The notes beneath the pieces were generated by a model, which was not told where the DNA came from, made no database searches, and was given only the letters and a program-made list of their open reading frames with translations. A DNA stretch of 64,000 nucleotides. It comes from Warburgia ugandensis. Taxonomy: Eukaryota; Streptophyta; Magnoliopsida; Canellales; Canellaceae. The stretch's first letter is position 1, and each line of letters starts with the position of its first letter. The stretch is taken from contig CP141126.1 of assembly GCA_035236585.1 (NCBI GenBank), positions 67,867,414 through 67,931,413 of the forward strand, read 5' to 3'. Of this stretch, positions 34,731 through 44,121 are shown piece after piece. The position numbers and the translations under genes are program-made.

Positions 34731-35664
34731 GCCAAAAGGAAAAGAGAATACTGAGATTAGAGTGATTACAGGAGAACACCCCTTCTGTATCCCCTGAAGG
34801 GGACGCCGTACCTCTGTTGTGAATCTCTCTGTTCCTCTCCCTTCATGCTTCGCCAGTCATGAAAGACGACCAAAAAGTGAACTACTAATGACCACTGGAG
34901 AACACCTCCCTCCCCCCTCATGCTTCGCCATAAGGAATAGTAACTTAAGATGGATTCTACTCGACTACAAGAGTAGATCACTCCTGCTTTTTAGGGCTGT
35001 GACGTTAGGGCAGATAAAGGGGAAGACCGGAGGGACGGCAAGACACGACACGGCAGGGACAGCACAACGGATAGATTGATACCTGCTAGAGTGAGACCTA
35101 CCGCTTGAGTACGGAACTGACCACAAATGACGAATTGCACTCTCGCCAAAATCTACTTGCTCTTTCAGTTGAGCTCCCTCAGACATTAACCTGAGACCTA
35201 TACTATAGCGACGGCACAATGAGACCATAGCGATAGCACGCACGACAGAGAGAGCAAAGAAGATGCCGGAACGGATCAAACAAAAGATACATGGCGAAAG
35301 AAGACAAGGAAATTAGGTATCTACAGTTGGACCCTCATCAAGACCCTTCTCCAGCTATTCAAGAGAACGAATTAACTGATCCAAACGGAGGACCAATTGA
35401 ACGAGCTCCTTCACAGCACAACTTTTTTTTTCATTTGGAAAAGTTCTGTTAGATTCTTAGTAGAAGTTGACGACCCTTTTCTTATTCCTCGGAGCCCCTT
35501 ACTAAATAGGGCAAACCTGCATCCAAATACAAGTGTCCATGCCTTCTTTGAACGAATAGGCTTTAGAAAACCAATTGCTCTCTGTTCCCCTTACTTGCAA
35601 ATCCTAGATAATTTTCTTTATATAATTTATATCTCCACTATGGTTGACCTCTCTAGACGCGGGG

Positions 35665-36042
35665 TCACCCTCCGACGATCTTTTCCGCTATATCGAAAAT
35701 GATCGACTCATCTTTGAGCGGGTCACCGATTTGGTCAAAGAGTCTATCTAAAGTTTCATTCAAACTCTTTTTTACGTTCAAAAGGGCTTCCACGGCTTCC
35801 CAGCCTTGTCTGTGGGAAGAACCAGATTGAGAAGCCTGGTCATTATCCGAAAGAGCGGGCGCATTTTGAGCGTTGTTTGGGTTAGTGTGGTTGCTTGCGA
35901 CACTCTCCTCTGGTTGCTCCTGCAGAGCAGGTTGGCCAACTTCTTGATTTGAATCGAAAAAAAACCAGAAAAAAAAGAATCTGATTAAAGAAAGAGAAAC
36001 CCTCAAGAGAACGGAGAACAGCCATCGAACCAGATTAGTCAT
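35665..36042 (-). CDS. Chimeric mitochondrial frame with cox1-like leader (125 codons)
   Basis: The first ten residues, MTNLVRWLFS, and the matching DNA agree with the start of plant cytochrome oxidase subunit 1. The similarity stops there. Residues about 11-30 are hydrophobic and Phe-rich, a likely membrane segment. The remaining 95 residues are hydrophilic (Gln/Asn/Ser-rich, then 'WEAVEALLNVKKSLNETL', possibly helical) and of unknown origin. It lies 256 bp downstream of atp9 on the same strand, so in the mitochondrion the two could be co-transcribed. Plant cytoplasmic male sterility frames often have this build (cox1 leader, membrane segment, novel tail, next to an atp gene). Function here is inference. 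In the nucleus it is expected to be silent. Confidence 0.6.
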   Translation of the reverse strand: MTNLVRWLFSVLLRVSLSLIRFFFFWFFFDSNQEVGQPALQEQPEESVASNHTNPNNAQNAPALSDNDQASQSGSSHRQGWEAVEALLNVKKSLNETLDRLFDQIGDPLKDESIIFDIAEKIVGG

Positions 36043-36298
36043 GAAATTGGGATTCTTTATTTTTTCCTTATCAGAGAGGGGCCCCTTAGCTTAGTGAGCG
36101 GGGCTTATTTAAACTACCCGTTTCTTAGTCGAATTAGAGATGAGTCTTTCTATTAGTGAAAGGGCCCGCCTCACCTCTCCCCTTCCCATGGCCAAACGCA
36201 TGTGAAACTGATTCCCTTTCAGAGGGCGTTTGACTGGCTTAGTAACACCTATTCGACCATGGCCTTCTTTTCCTAAGAATGAAACTTCCTTTCTTCGA

Positions 36299-36523
36299 TC
36301 AGAATATAGATGAGATCAGAGACGCCATCATTGGGGCAAACGATGCAATAGCTTCGGTTAGAGCAAAGCCCAAAATGGCATAACCAAATGATTGTTTAGC
36401 CAATGATGGATTTCGCGCCACGGAATGGATCGAGGAACTAGGGACGTTTCCAATACCGACAGCAGCTCCCGCTAAAGCAATTGTAGCTGCTCTGGCACCT
36501 ATTGATTTTGCACCTTCTAACAT
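36299..36523 (-). pseudogene. atp9: Mitochondrial ATP synthase subunit c gene, nuclear copy
   Basis: The frame is open from 36595, but the conserved protein starts at Met 36523 ('[10 protein letters not shown]') and gives exactly 74 residues plus a stop, the usual length. The product forms the membrane rotor ring of mitochondrial ATP synthase, with two membrane helices. Pro and Ser stand where edited plant proteins have Leu or Phe ('[10 protein letters not shown]', '[15 protein letters not shown]'), as in unedited genomic DNA. Arg at residue 11 (codon AGA) replaces the conserved Gly of the first helix. C-to-U editing cannot repair this, so it is probably a mutation after transfer. A nuclear copy cannot be edited by mitochondrial factors and so is a pseudogene. 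Confidence 0.9.
36434..36461. repeat. 28-bp repeat in atp9, second copy at 36702-36729
   Basis: 'ggaactagggacgtttccaa' and the following 8 bases are identical at 36434-36461 (inside atp9) and 36702-36729. Short repeats of this kind are where plant mitochondrial DNA recombines. Confidence 0.85.
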
Positions 36524-36901
36524 CAAAAGTCGAGAATTCTCGTCACGCTTTTCCTTCGCTATTTCCTGGATTCCTCGTCTATTCCTCTTCTCCACATTCC
36601 TCGGGCATATCGAGTATACTAATAAAGGCTAATAGGCTAAAGCGGGGGCAAAAAAATGGCATCAGTGTGATGTTATGCCAAGCCAATATGGATTGCCACG
36701 GGGAACTAGGGACGTTTCCAATACCGACACTCCCCTCCCCGGTTCTGGTTCAGGAAAGGGTCAATGCAAGGATCTGACTTCGAAGCAATCTCTGGAGTTT
36801 GCCCTTATCCGAACGGGTCTTGCAAGAAAATATGATTTCATATTGAGCTCCAAATATACGCTATTGGGATGGGATGGCTCCTACAAGCTCTCCCCCCCTA
36901 A

Positions 36902-36935
36902 GAACCGCACGTGCGAGTTCCCCCGCATACGGCTC
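36902..36935 (-). ncRNA. Group II intron domain V
   Basis: On the minus strand it begins GAGCCGTATGCG, has a GGGGAA loop region and ends CTCGCACGTGCGGTTC. This is the 34-nt catalytic hairpin of group II introns in the plant-organelle form. The rest of the intron presumably extends to higher coordinates (toward 37562). The parent gene, usually a nad or other respiratory gene, could not be named from the downstream bases. Confidence 0.8.
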
Positions 36936-37562
36936 AAGTGGCGAAGGCCCTTGTTCTTTCGCGCTTGGTAAGCGCTTTGCTGTAGCCAAGCTTACTGCTA
37001 GCCGTTTCGGCTAGAGCCAAGCTTCGACCGCGACTGCCCGTCGCTTCTGGCCGCCTTATTCCGTCACCCGAGATCCAAGTCAGCACCGGCAAAGATCTAT
37101 TGATTCCTCGCGGCCGGGCCGGCTTGGAAGCAAGCTACCGAAAGCTTCTGGCGACTCGCTTCTACGCTCGGCCCGCCGCCTATCCTATCGGCTTGGAAGC
37201 AAGCTACCTGTCGCCTATCTCACCCGGCACTTGGAAGGGTGAGCCTTCGCTTTTTGGATCGTCTTCTGCCCAATGCGGTACCCTCCCGTTTTTTGGTTCC
37301 CATCCCATTGGGTTTACCTTGTTCACAGGTTGACCCCATGGCAGCAAGAAAAGGCGATCTTGTGCTATACTCCGGTGATCTCTTGCCTACCGAGGCACGC
37401 AAACTCCCATCGTGTCCCGGATCACATTCCGTGAATCGAGAGGGGCATCCATGAGCCCCTCTCGTAGATGCGGTGCGGTTTTACGAAGCGTCTAAGCACA
37501 GTTCACTTGCGTTGATCAATCAAGAGTTTTGCCGCCACTCCTTAAGGAAAAGAGACTTTCTC

Positions 37563-37764
37563 AGGATGGTTGTAGACTTTGTTACTCATAAGGATCATAG
37601 AAAATTCCCATCCTAGTATCAAAAATACCTGGCTCTATAGTATCCCTTATATTATCCCTAATTTGTTTCAATTTTTCCTCAAATTCCTCCGTCCCTCGTT
37701 TTATTTCCTTAGCGAAATCCTCCATCATTTGTCTTATTTCCTTATTACCTTGTGCTATGAGTTC
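37563..37764. repeat. Right copy of 202-bp duplication flanking mitochondrial insert
   Basis: Offset of exactly 3034 from the left copy. Element C's interior continues past 37764. Confidence 0.9.
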
Positions 37765-37779
37765 ACACATATGCTGCAT
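37582..37779 (-). pseudogene. Coiled-coil-like fragment of element C's reading frame
   Basis: 65 codons, rich in Glu, Lys and Arg with heptad-like spacing ('QMMEDFAKEIKRGTEEFEEK'), on C's coding strand. Upstream, to about 38280, the same strand reads Gln/Tyr/Pro-rich broken sequence, as in the C-terminal part of some plant Gag-like proteins. A stop (complement at 37579-37581) ends it. In the continuous element this frame would lie just upstream of the 33615-34400 frame. No enzyme motif is seen. Confidence 0.35.
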
Positions 37780-38282
37780 ATATTTCTTCTAATAGTGGTT
37801 CTTCTTGTAGAGGAAATGACTCATAGGGTTGGTGTTGATGTGGCATTGGAGTACTGAAAAAGGGCTGAGCAGGCTGAACACATGATGGCTGACCCTGATA
37901 TTCTAAATAATCATGGTAGTACTGACTAGGGTGAGAACATTGTGGTTCTTCCTGATATTGGTAATCCTAAGACCATGGTTATTCATGATGCCTAGCCCAT
38001 CCATTGGAATTTGTCTCAGAATAAAAATTGCTAGGGTATGTGAATGCATTAGGTGCATCCACTAGCTCCTGGTAATATTCATTGTATGTGGAGCTTGATG
38101 GGGGTTAGGAATGAGTGGAATAGGGATGCTCAAAATAGGTATAGTCATTATGGTATTGAGGTTGTGGCATAACTTGCTTAGAAGCTATTAACCTAAGCAA
38201 GTGACTTTCCATAAGATCTAACTGATCCATCTATGCATCTAATCTATGAAATCTAGCCCCTTCTTGAAAGGCTCTCCCCCCC

Positions 38283-38304
38283 CACCCCTCTCTCTCTCTC
38301 TCTT
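38283..38304. repeat. (CT)n microsatellite
   Basis: About ten CT units following a cytosine-rich run. Confidence 0.85.
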
Positions 38305-39183
38305 TTTAACGTACATGATGCAACCTAACTTCCTAGAAAGATGAACAAACAAAGGACACAATATAATCCCTGAGGCTAATAAGCAGCATATTGATTTTCT
38401 TGAAATTGTGTGGGGACAATGCTTTTAATTAGCCTAATCTAGCGCTCCTCCTCTCCTTTAGACTTGATTATTGCTTACCAATTAGGTTCTTCGCAAGGTA
38501 GATAATACAACCCTCGTGTAAGGAGGCATTTAGACCTCACAAATGTTAATAGGAGGTGAGGGAAGAGCGAGGCTCTATTAGACAACCCTCAATAACCACA
38601 GTGCTCAAAAGCCACTGGAGTAACAATAAATCACATCTTAATAAGAGGGTCCTATGAGCATGTGATGGCCCTATAGGTCTATTCTAATAGATTTTAATTT
38701 AAATTAAAGGGTAGGGTAGCGCACTTGAGGTGATTATACTAGGTGAGCCAAGGAGTGGTGATGAAATCCACCCTTGATCTTATAGGGGTAAGGTGCCCTT
38801 ACTAATGAATTCCACACTCTATGGCAGTTCGATCAACATATATATTACCTTAAAGCACTAATTGTGTCCTAAAATGTAATGAAAAGCAATAAACTAATGC
38901 AAAAACTTAAAAATGCAACAATTATAAGAGGATGCTTTCTATATGATTTATATTACCAAACCATGCAAATTTACTCTGAATGCAAACCCTAATCTAGGAA
39001 TTTAAATGAATGAGAAAACTTACAGTGGGGTTTCTAATGAAATAAGTACCAGTTTTTAGGAAATTAGGTGGTTATGCACTAAAAAAACTTAAATATGTAC
39101 CTAAAAATTCCTAAAATGCAATTCCAAATATTTTTGAAATTTTGGATTTTTTAATTAAATTTTATAAAAATTCCTTTGCAACT
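38305..39183 (-). other. 5' leader of element C
   Basis: Non-coding, between the primer site and the first coding-like sequence on the minus strand. The block 38515-38700 has a relative at 445-640. Confidence 0.5.
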
Positions 39184-39201
39184 TCCCTAGCAACGGCGCC
39201 A
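39184..39201 (-). other. Primer binding site of element C
   Basis: The minus strand reads TGGCGCCGTTGCTAGGGA, six bases inside the LTR edge. It resembles the complement of the tRNA-Asp 3' end that primes Athila/Tat-type and related elements. Confidence 0.7.
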
Positions 39202-39207
39202 AAAACT

Positions 39208-40900
39208 TGTTGATGTTTTCCACAAGTGCACGGGTTATTGTAGTATAGTTATGCAAATACAGGTCGATTTCACAGGGACTCACTTTAATTGGAGTTTTTA
39301 ATAAAATTTAATTCTTTAAAACTTAAAGAAAATAACAAAGCTAACATAACTACTTAGCTTTATTCAAATGATGCAATTTACATAACTTTCAAGTCTAGAA
39401 AATATAAAATAAAACTAGTCAAACATTCCTAAATTACATTGTCCGTGGATAGCATTGTCTTTGGATAACACTGTTAAAAGATTGATAAAATAAAGCTTAA
39501 ATGGAATAGGGACACATATGTAAATAAAATGGGGATACGGATGTAATTAAACAGGGATGCAGATGTAATTAATGGAAATGAACAGAAATGTCATTGCATT
39601 TAAACAGGAAGGGCAAAACCAAAATTTAATTAAAATTTTGGTTTTAACAAAAAGCAGACAAAGCCCACGAAGAAGAAGACCGGATGAGAAAGGGGGAAAG
39701 GAAGAGGAGAAGAGAGGAGGGGAAATTGAGGGAAACCCGACTTGGGTTTCCTCCTCTAGGCCTGCTGGCGATGAAGTGGAACTCTACTAAAGAAGATCCA
39801 AGTGTGATGGAAAAGCAGGAAGGTTTGGTGTGCTGTGCTTGGACTGGTGATGTCAGGGATGATGACGCTTGGGCTGGTGGTGGTCTCAGTGTCACACGGT
39901 TAGGCTGGATTGGCCTAGCTTGCTTCTAGCTAGTAGAGGCTTCTTCTGATTAGAGAAAAATGATGCCCTTTCTAGGCGTCGCACTATCCAGGAGCGGGGC
40001 AGATGGCTGTCTGGTTCTGATCTGGCTCGTGCCTGGCTGGTGGAGGTGATGGTGTTGAGGTGCGATGACAGGTGGGTTGAACTATGAAGCAAATGATAGT
40101 GACAGAGAGGGGAGCCATGAAAGAATAGGTGCGTGAGACGGGGCATTGAATCAGATGGATTGAAGAAGAGTTTGGGAACGTGGATGGAGAAGGAGAGTAG
40201 AGGGTGCGACTGGGATATGGAGAAGCGGGTGCAACGAAGATTGGAACTCGGTTTCCTGTTGGAAATCAAGTAAGGAAAAGAAAATGGACTGAGTATGTTG
40301 GGTTGAAGGTAAGATGAAGAACAGGGAGTGGAATCTAGACTACAGGAAAGAGATAGAAGAACGAGAGATAGATGATGGGTGCTGGTAACAAATAAAAACA
40401 ACAGAAGATGAAGATGGGGCAGTAGCAATGTGAGCAATGGAGTAAATGGTCGATGTAGAGAAGGAAGGTCTCGTAAATGCACTAAAAATAGGAGACAAAT
40501 TAAGTAGATGATGAACAAAGGAGTGGGAAGTAGGAGAACAAAAACATGAATAAGGAAGTAAAAGACAAAACCTAATAATCCAAAACTTCAAAAAGACTCC
40601 CCTCCCCACTCATATGGTTCCCCTCTTCATATTTTTTTTCTTTCTTATTTTTCTCCACTTGATTTGTACCGTTGAAGTTAGATTTGATCCATCCAACCCT
40701 CCTTTAGTTGATTTGTAAAATAAAAGATTAATTTAGAATCATCAAAACCATACATTAATCCTCTAATAAGCTCCAACCATTGATTTTGAGAAAATTATGA
40801 TTTGGATGGTCAATCAAGCTAAATTTTGCAATTTGGACAGTTAGATGGTCTAATTGAATGCTAACCTAGGGGTCTTTCAGTCAAAATTAGAAACATAACG
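39208..40900 (-). repeat. 5' LTR of element C (1693 bp)
   Basis: Colinear with 10088-11859. It lacks the 79-bp block seen there at 11532-11610, with TCTCCA at both edges of that block. The terminal base is changed (CA to CG). Open frames here (39644-39895, 39892-40609) have partners in the other LTR and are not considered genes. Confidence 0.85.
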
Positions 40901-40905
40901 CCTGT
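40901..40905. repeat. Right target duplication of element C (CCTGT)
   Basis: Partner of 10083-10087; D resumes inside it. Confidence 0.85.
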
Positions 40906-43722
40906 GATGACTCGGGTTTTCATATGCATTTTTAAATGCAATATCTAATTCTTAAGGTGGGATCGATCCCTATTTGGAAACACTTTTAGAACAACTATGC
41001 AATGCAGCAAAAAAATCTTTTATTTTAAATTCATTTTGAAAACCCTGAGTGTCATTTGCCTTAATGATGAATAAAGTAGTTTTGAAAATCATAAATGTCT
41101 TCCCAGGTCTATCCAGTCACAACTCACAGCCCAACTGTAATAAGTACAGATACATGTCCGAAAGGTAGAGTGTTTACTTACAATCATGCTTGTCCCTTCT
41201 TCATTTGCTTGATCGTAGTACTAACATTCCCTGATGCTTCTTCTACTCTTGTGTGGAGCTAATCTAAAAAATAATATATTTGGGTGAGTATTTCTCATAC
41301 TTAGTAGGTGATCTAATACTACTATCTTGAAAACACGGCTGGCAACATGCACAATTCCAATAGCTTTTCATGTAAAACATTAGTCATTTCTTTTTGTATC
41401 AACATGCATATTTATGCATAAAGCCTAAAACATAAGCTCATTGATGCAATTTCAATCATGGAATCCTTTACCAAAATCTAATATTCAACGATGTAAATAT
41501 GACCAGAATCATAAAAGAGAAATCAATGGATCCATGAATATCTCGGCAAACACATCAAACCAGTGAATCAAATATAATAATCATGAAACTCTTAAAATAG
41601 TCATCATTCCAAGCAGATGCTGGCATCACTATAAGTATCATGCACATGGTCTCTCGGTTTCGTTCCCATTGCAAGCCTCCTCATTCTACGATCTGCCCAC
41701 TTAGAACTCAAGTTGATGGGTCGGTAACTATATAAAATCGACCGGTCATGAGTACTCGTATACAACCATATTAATGCTAAATGCATATTGATCACACTAA
41801 AATCATAGGGCCAACTATGCTCATGATCAACACATAGCTGGAGTCTCCGGTATCTAGAGATTAACCCACCATAGCCTCCATGACGACTATGGCTGTCCTC
41901 GAAAAGTGTGTCGTGAACACCTCGAGTGGTCATCCCTATTTACCACTGTAGTCGAGGAAGGGACAAGCCTTTTTGGCAGTGATACCATCCACCTTTTTGG
42001 TGGTAGAGGCTGGGAGGCCAACCCCGTACATACTAACCTCTTAGCATAATGGTCACCAGGCTCAATAGCCCAAAAAGCATATATAAATTATTCAATTCTC
42101 AATCATCGAAACCATGCAATTTATGCATTTATTTTCAACCATGCAAGCAGTGCATAAAATCAGTTCATGCCAATATCGCATTCAAAGCTATAAAACATGA
42201 AGGCCATTCCGCACACTCGTATAAGAACATATCTCAAAAGGATCCCAAATACGGTGATAGATTCAAGTGCTTCAAGGCCATAAAATTATGAAGACAAGTT
42301 TGCATACTCGTATAAGAACATCATATTTCAAAAGCATGCGAAAAACAACAATAATGGCAAGTCAAAGTTTAAGATGCATTTAAAGACTTCGCAGTATCAA
42401 ACTACCTACCTCAATGTTCCTGAAATCGCGTTCTTCACTACTCGACCATGGATCACGTCTGTGAAACCCTAGATATTAATGGATAATAAAGATTCAAATG
42501 TCATTTTCTATCCATTTATAGATTACTATTTAGATTTCTAGATTAACAAATAGATCTGCCTTTTTGATCATTGCTTAGTGCATCTCCAGGCTAGATCTCA
42601 CCGCCGGGCTTGATCTCATGTAGAGCTTATATAATAAATGGTAGATTGCCTTTACTAACTTTTATGTCATCAAAATTGTGTAATTGGATGGTCAGATCGC
42701 CCATCCTTATGCTTAGAATAGGTTTATACTTGACTTGGATGGTCAGATCTATATTTCAAGGGTTAATATATGAAATTTAGAGTAGATCTAGGCATGTTGA
42801 TCCTCCAATAGATCCAATAGACCAATCTATGAGGTTTGATCATCTTTGATCTGGTAGATCTAGAAGATCTCTGTAGTTTTTAGGCTATAGTCATACTAAA
42901 TAGTCCTCTAATCCTAACTTTTATAGTCTCATTAGGTGCGTGTCATCAATACGGATGCAATGGTTCTTTCCAATAGTCAATCGGAGTCCTACAGCCTCCG
43001 TACTTGCATTTTTAATGCTGCGCATTAACGGATGAACCAGAATCATCGTGTAGGGCCCGCGCATTGTGGTTCCCAGGATGCGTGCTGGTCTTGGTTCAGT
43101 CCCGACTGCGGTCGCACATTATGTAGACGCATCTTTAGTGTAGGCACGAACCGTCTCGGCTTCCAAGATGCTCACGCGCCCTGGTCAAACCGGGACCCTT
43201 GCTAGCACGCTGTGCCCGTACGCTATGCCCGCTTGCTGCGCATGCCCGAAGTCCATCCCAGGGGTGCATCCTGGGTGTGGGTTACGTGCAGCGTCCCTGG
43301 GATGCCTGGTTCATATGGAGTAGGGTCGGGTTGAACCTGGCTTTCTTTAGTGATTTCTAGCCAAGAAATACCAGATCCGGCATGGATCTTGGCTGAAAAA
43401 GAGGGGAATTCAAGGCGAAAGAGGGAAAGAGAAGAAGAGGGGTACCTGGGCAGAATTTCCTCATTCTCTCTAGGTCGCCCAAACCCTTTATGCTGGAAAA
43501 CACAAAGAAGGAAAAACCTGGTTTTTTGGTGAAACCAGAGCAAAAATGGGGAAGAAGAAGGGAAAGGAGAACGGTCGGCCCGAAGGAAAAACCTGGGCCG
43601 GTGCTGGAAAATTGCGATGGAAGCTGGAGGAGGGGTTTTTTTGACATAAACCTTACTATAACCCTAGCTCAAAGCATCTGTATTAGGAGGAGAAGGGATG
43701 ATCGGAGAGGAGGGGGAATGGG

Positions 43723-43733
43723 CTTTTTATAGC
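43723..43733 (-). promoter_or_regulatory. TATA box of solo LTR D
   Basis: The minus strand reads GCTATAAAAAG, about 385 bp inside the LTR start at 44116. Confidence 0.5.
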
Positions 43734-44116
43734 CCTGCGAAGGTAGTGCTGCCCATGGCAGTGCTGTGCACTGCCTAGCGGGAGGAAGAAGACGATGATG
43801 CATGGGGGCGGGGGGGGGGTGTCGTTATCAAATGACCTCCATGCTTTAAATGCATTTTACAAAACTACCCCTCATCTTTAAAAGGTCATAACTGGGTCAT
43901 ACGAACTCTGTTTTTAGTGTTCTTTGAGGCATTGGATTCCATTTTGAGCGTAGAATCAATGGTGCTATTTTTTCTTACAAATTCCTTTGTTTCATATTTT
44001 ATTTAAAATAGAACATTTAATATATTTAATTCTATATAAATTTCCAAATTAATCAATTTCTCTCTCAATTTAGTAGAAGTGATGCGAAAATAGTGTCAAA
44101 TGTTTGAGTCATTACA

Positions 44117-44121
44117 AAGCC
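44117..44121. repeat. Right target duplication of solo LTR D (AAGCC)
   Basis: Partner of 10080-10084. Confidence 0.8.

Larger units (their letters stand above)
34731..37562. other. Insertion of mitochondrial DNA (NUMT) into element C
   Basis: This 2832-bp block differs in composition from its surroundings (GC-richer, no LTR similarity). It contains atp9 in unedited form, a frame with a cox1-like leader and a group II intron domain V, all on the minus strand. These are marks of plant mitochondrial DNA. The unedited state indicates that DNA, not edited RNA, was the source. The stretch 34731-35660 has no gene I can name. It includes the inverted pair CCCCTTC (34780-34786) and GAAGGGG (34798-34804). 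Confidence 0.85.
10088..40900 (-). mobile_element. LTR retrotransposon C, minus strand, with nested insertions
   Basis: The element is defined by two same-orientation LTRs (10088-11859 and 39208-40900), a primer site inside the right LTR (39184-39201), a purine tract inside the left LTR and a CCTGT target duplication. Its own interior, after subtracting element A and the mitochondrial insert, is about 4.3 kb: 39207-37765, 34730-32990 and 12947-11860, read on the minus strand. I found no protease, reverse transcriptase or integrase motif in it, so it may be a non-autonomous element of the large-derivative kind. The primer site type (tRNA-Asp-like) is the one common in Athila/Tat-type Ty3/gypsy elements; the lineage is an inference. 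Confidence 0.8.
10085..44116 (-). mobile_element. Solo LTR D, minus strand, split by element C
   Basis: D's own sequence is the first three bases TGT (10085-10087) plus 40903-44116, about 3.2 kb. It reads TGTGATGACTCGGG...GAGTCATTACA, the reverse complement of an LTR that starts TGTAATGACTC and ends GTCATCACA. Both termini match the Tekay-like LTRs A and B. It is flanked by AAGCC on both sides, so it integrated whole and was later reduced to a single LTR, or is one by origin. A minus-strand TATA box lies at 43723-43733. A GC-rich core spans about 42990-43330. Open frames inside (41604-41933, 43223-43732) are not considered genes. Confidence 0.8.

Noticed and set aside
34780-34860. Bpu-type mobile elements known from cycad mitochondria
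   Set aside because: There is a CCCCTTC/GAAGGGG hairpin and 'catgcttcgcc' twice, but not the expected element structure.
35397-35702. 101-codon plus-strand frame in the mitochondrial insert
   Set aside because: No recognised similarity, opposite to all recognised genes of the insert, and overlapping the chimeric frame's end.
36502-37454. Several plus-strand frames over atp9 upstream and intron region
   Set aside because: They are opposite-strand frames of atp9, its repeated segment and the group II intron.
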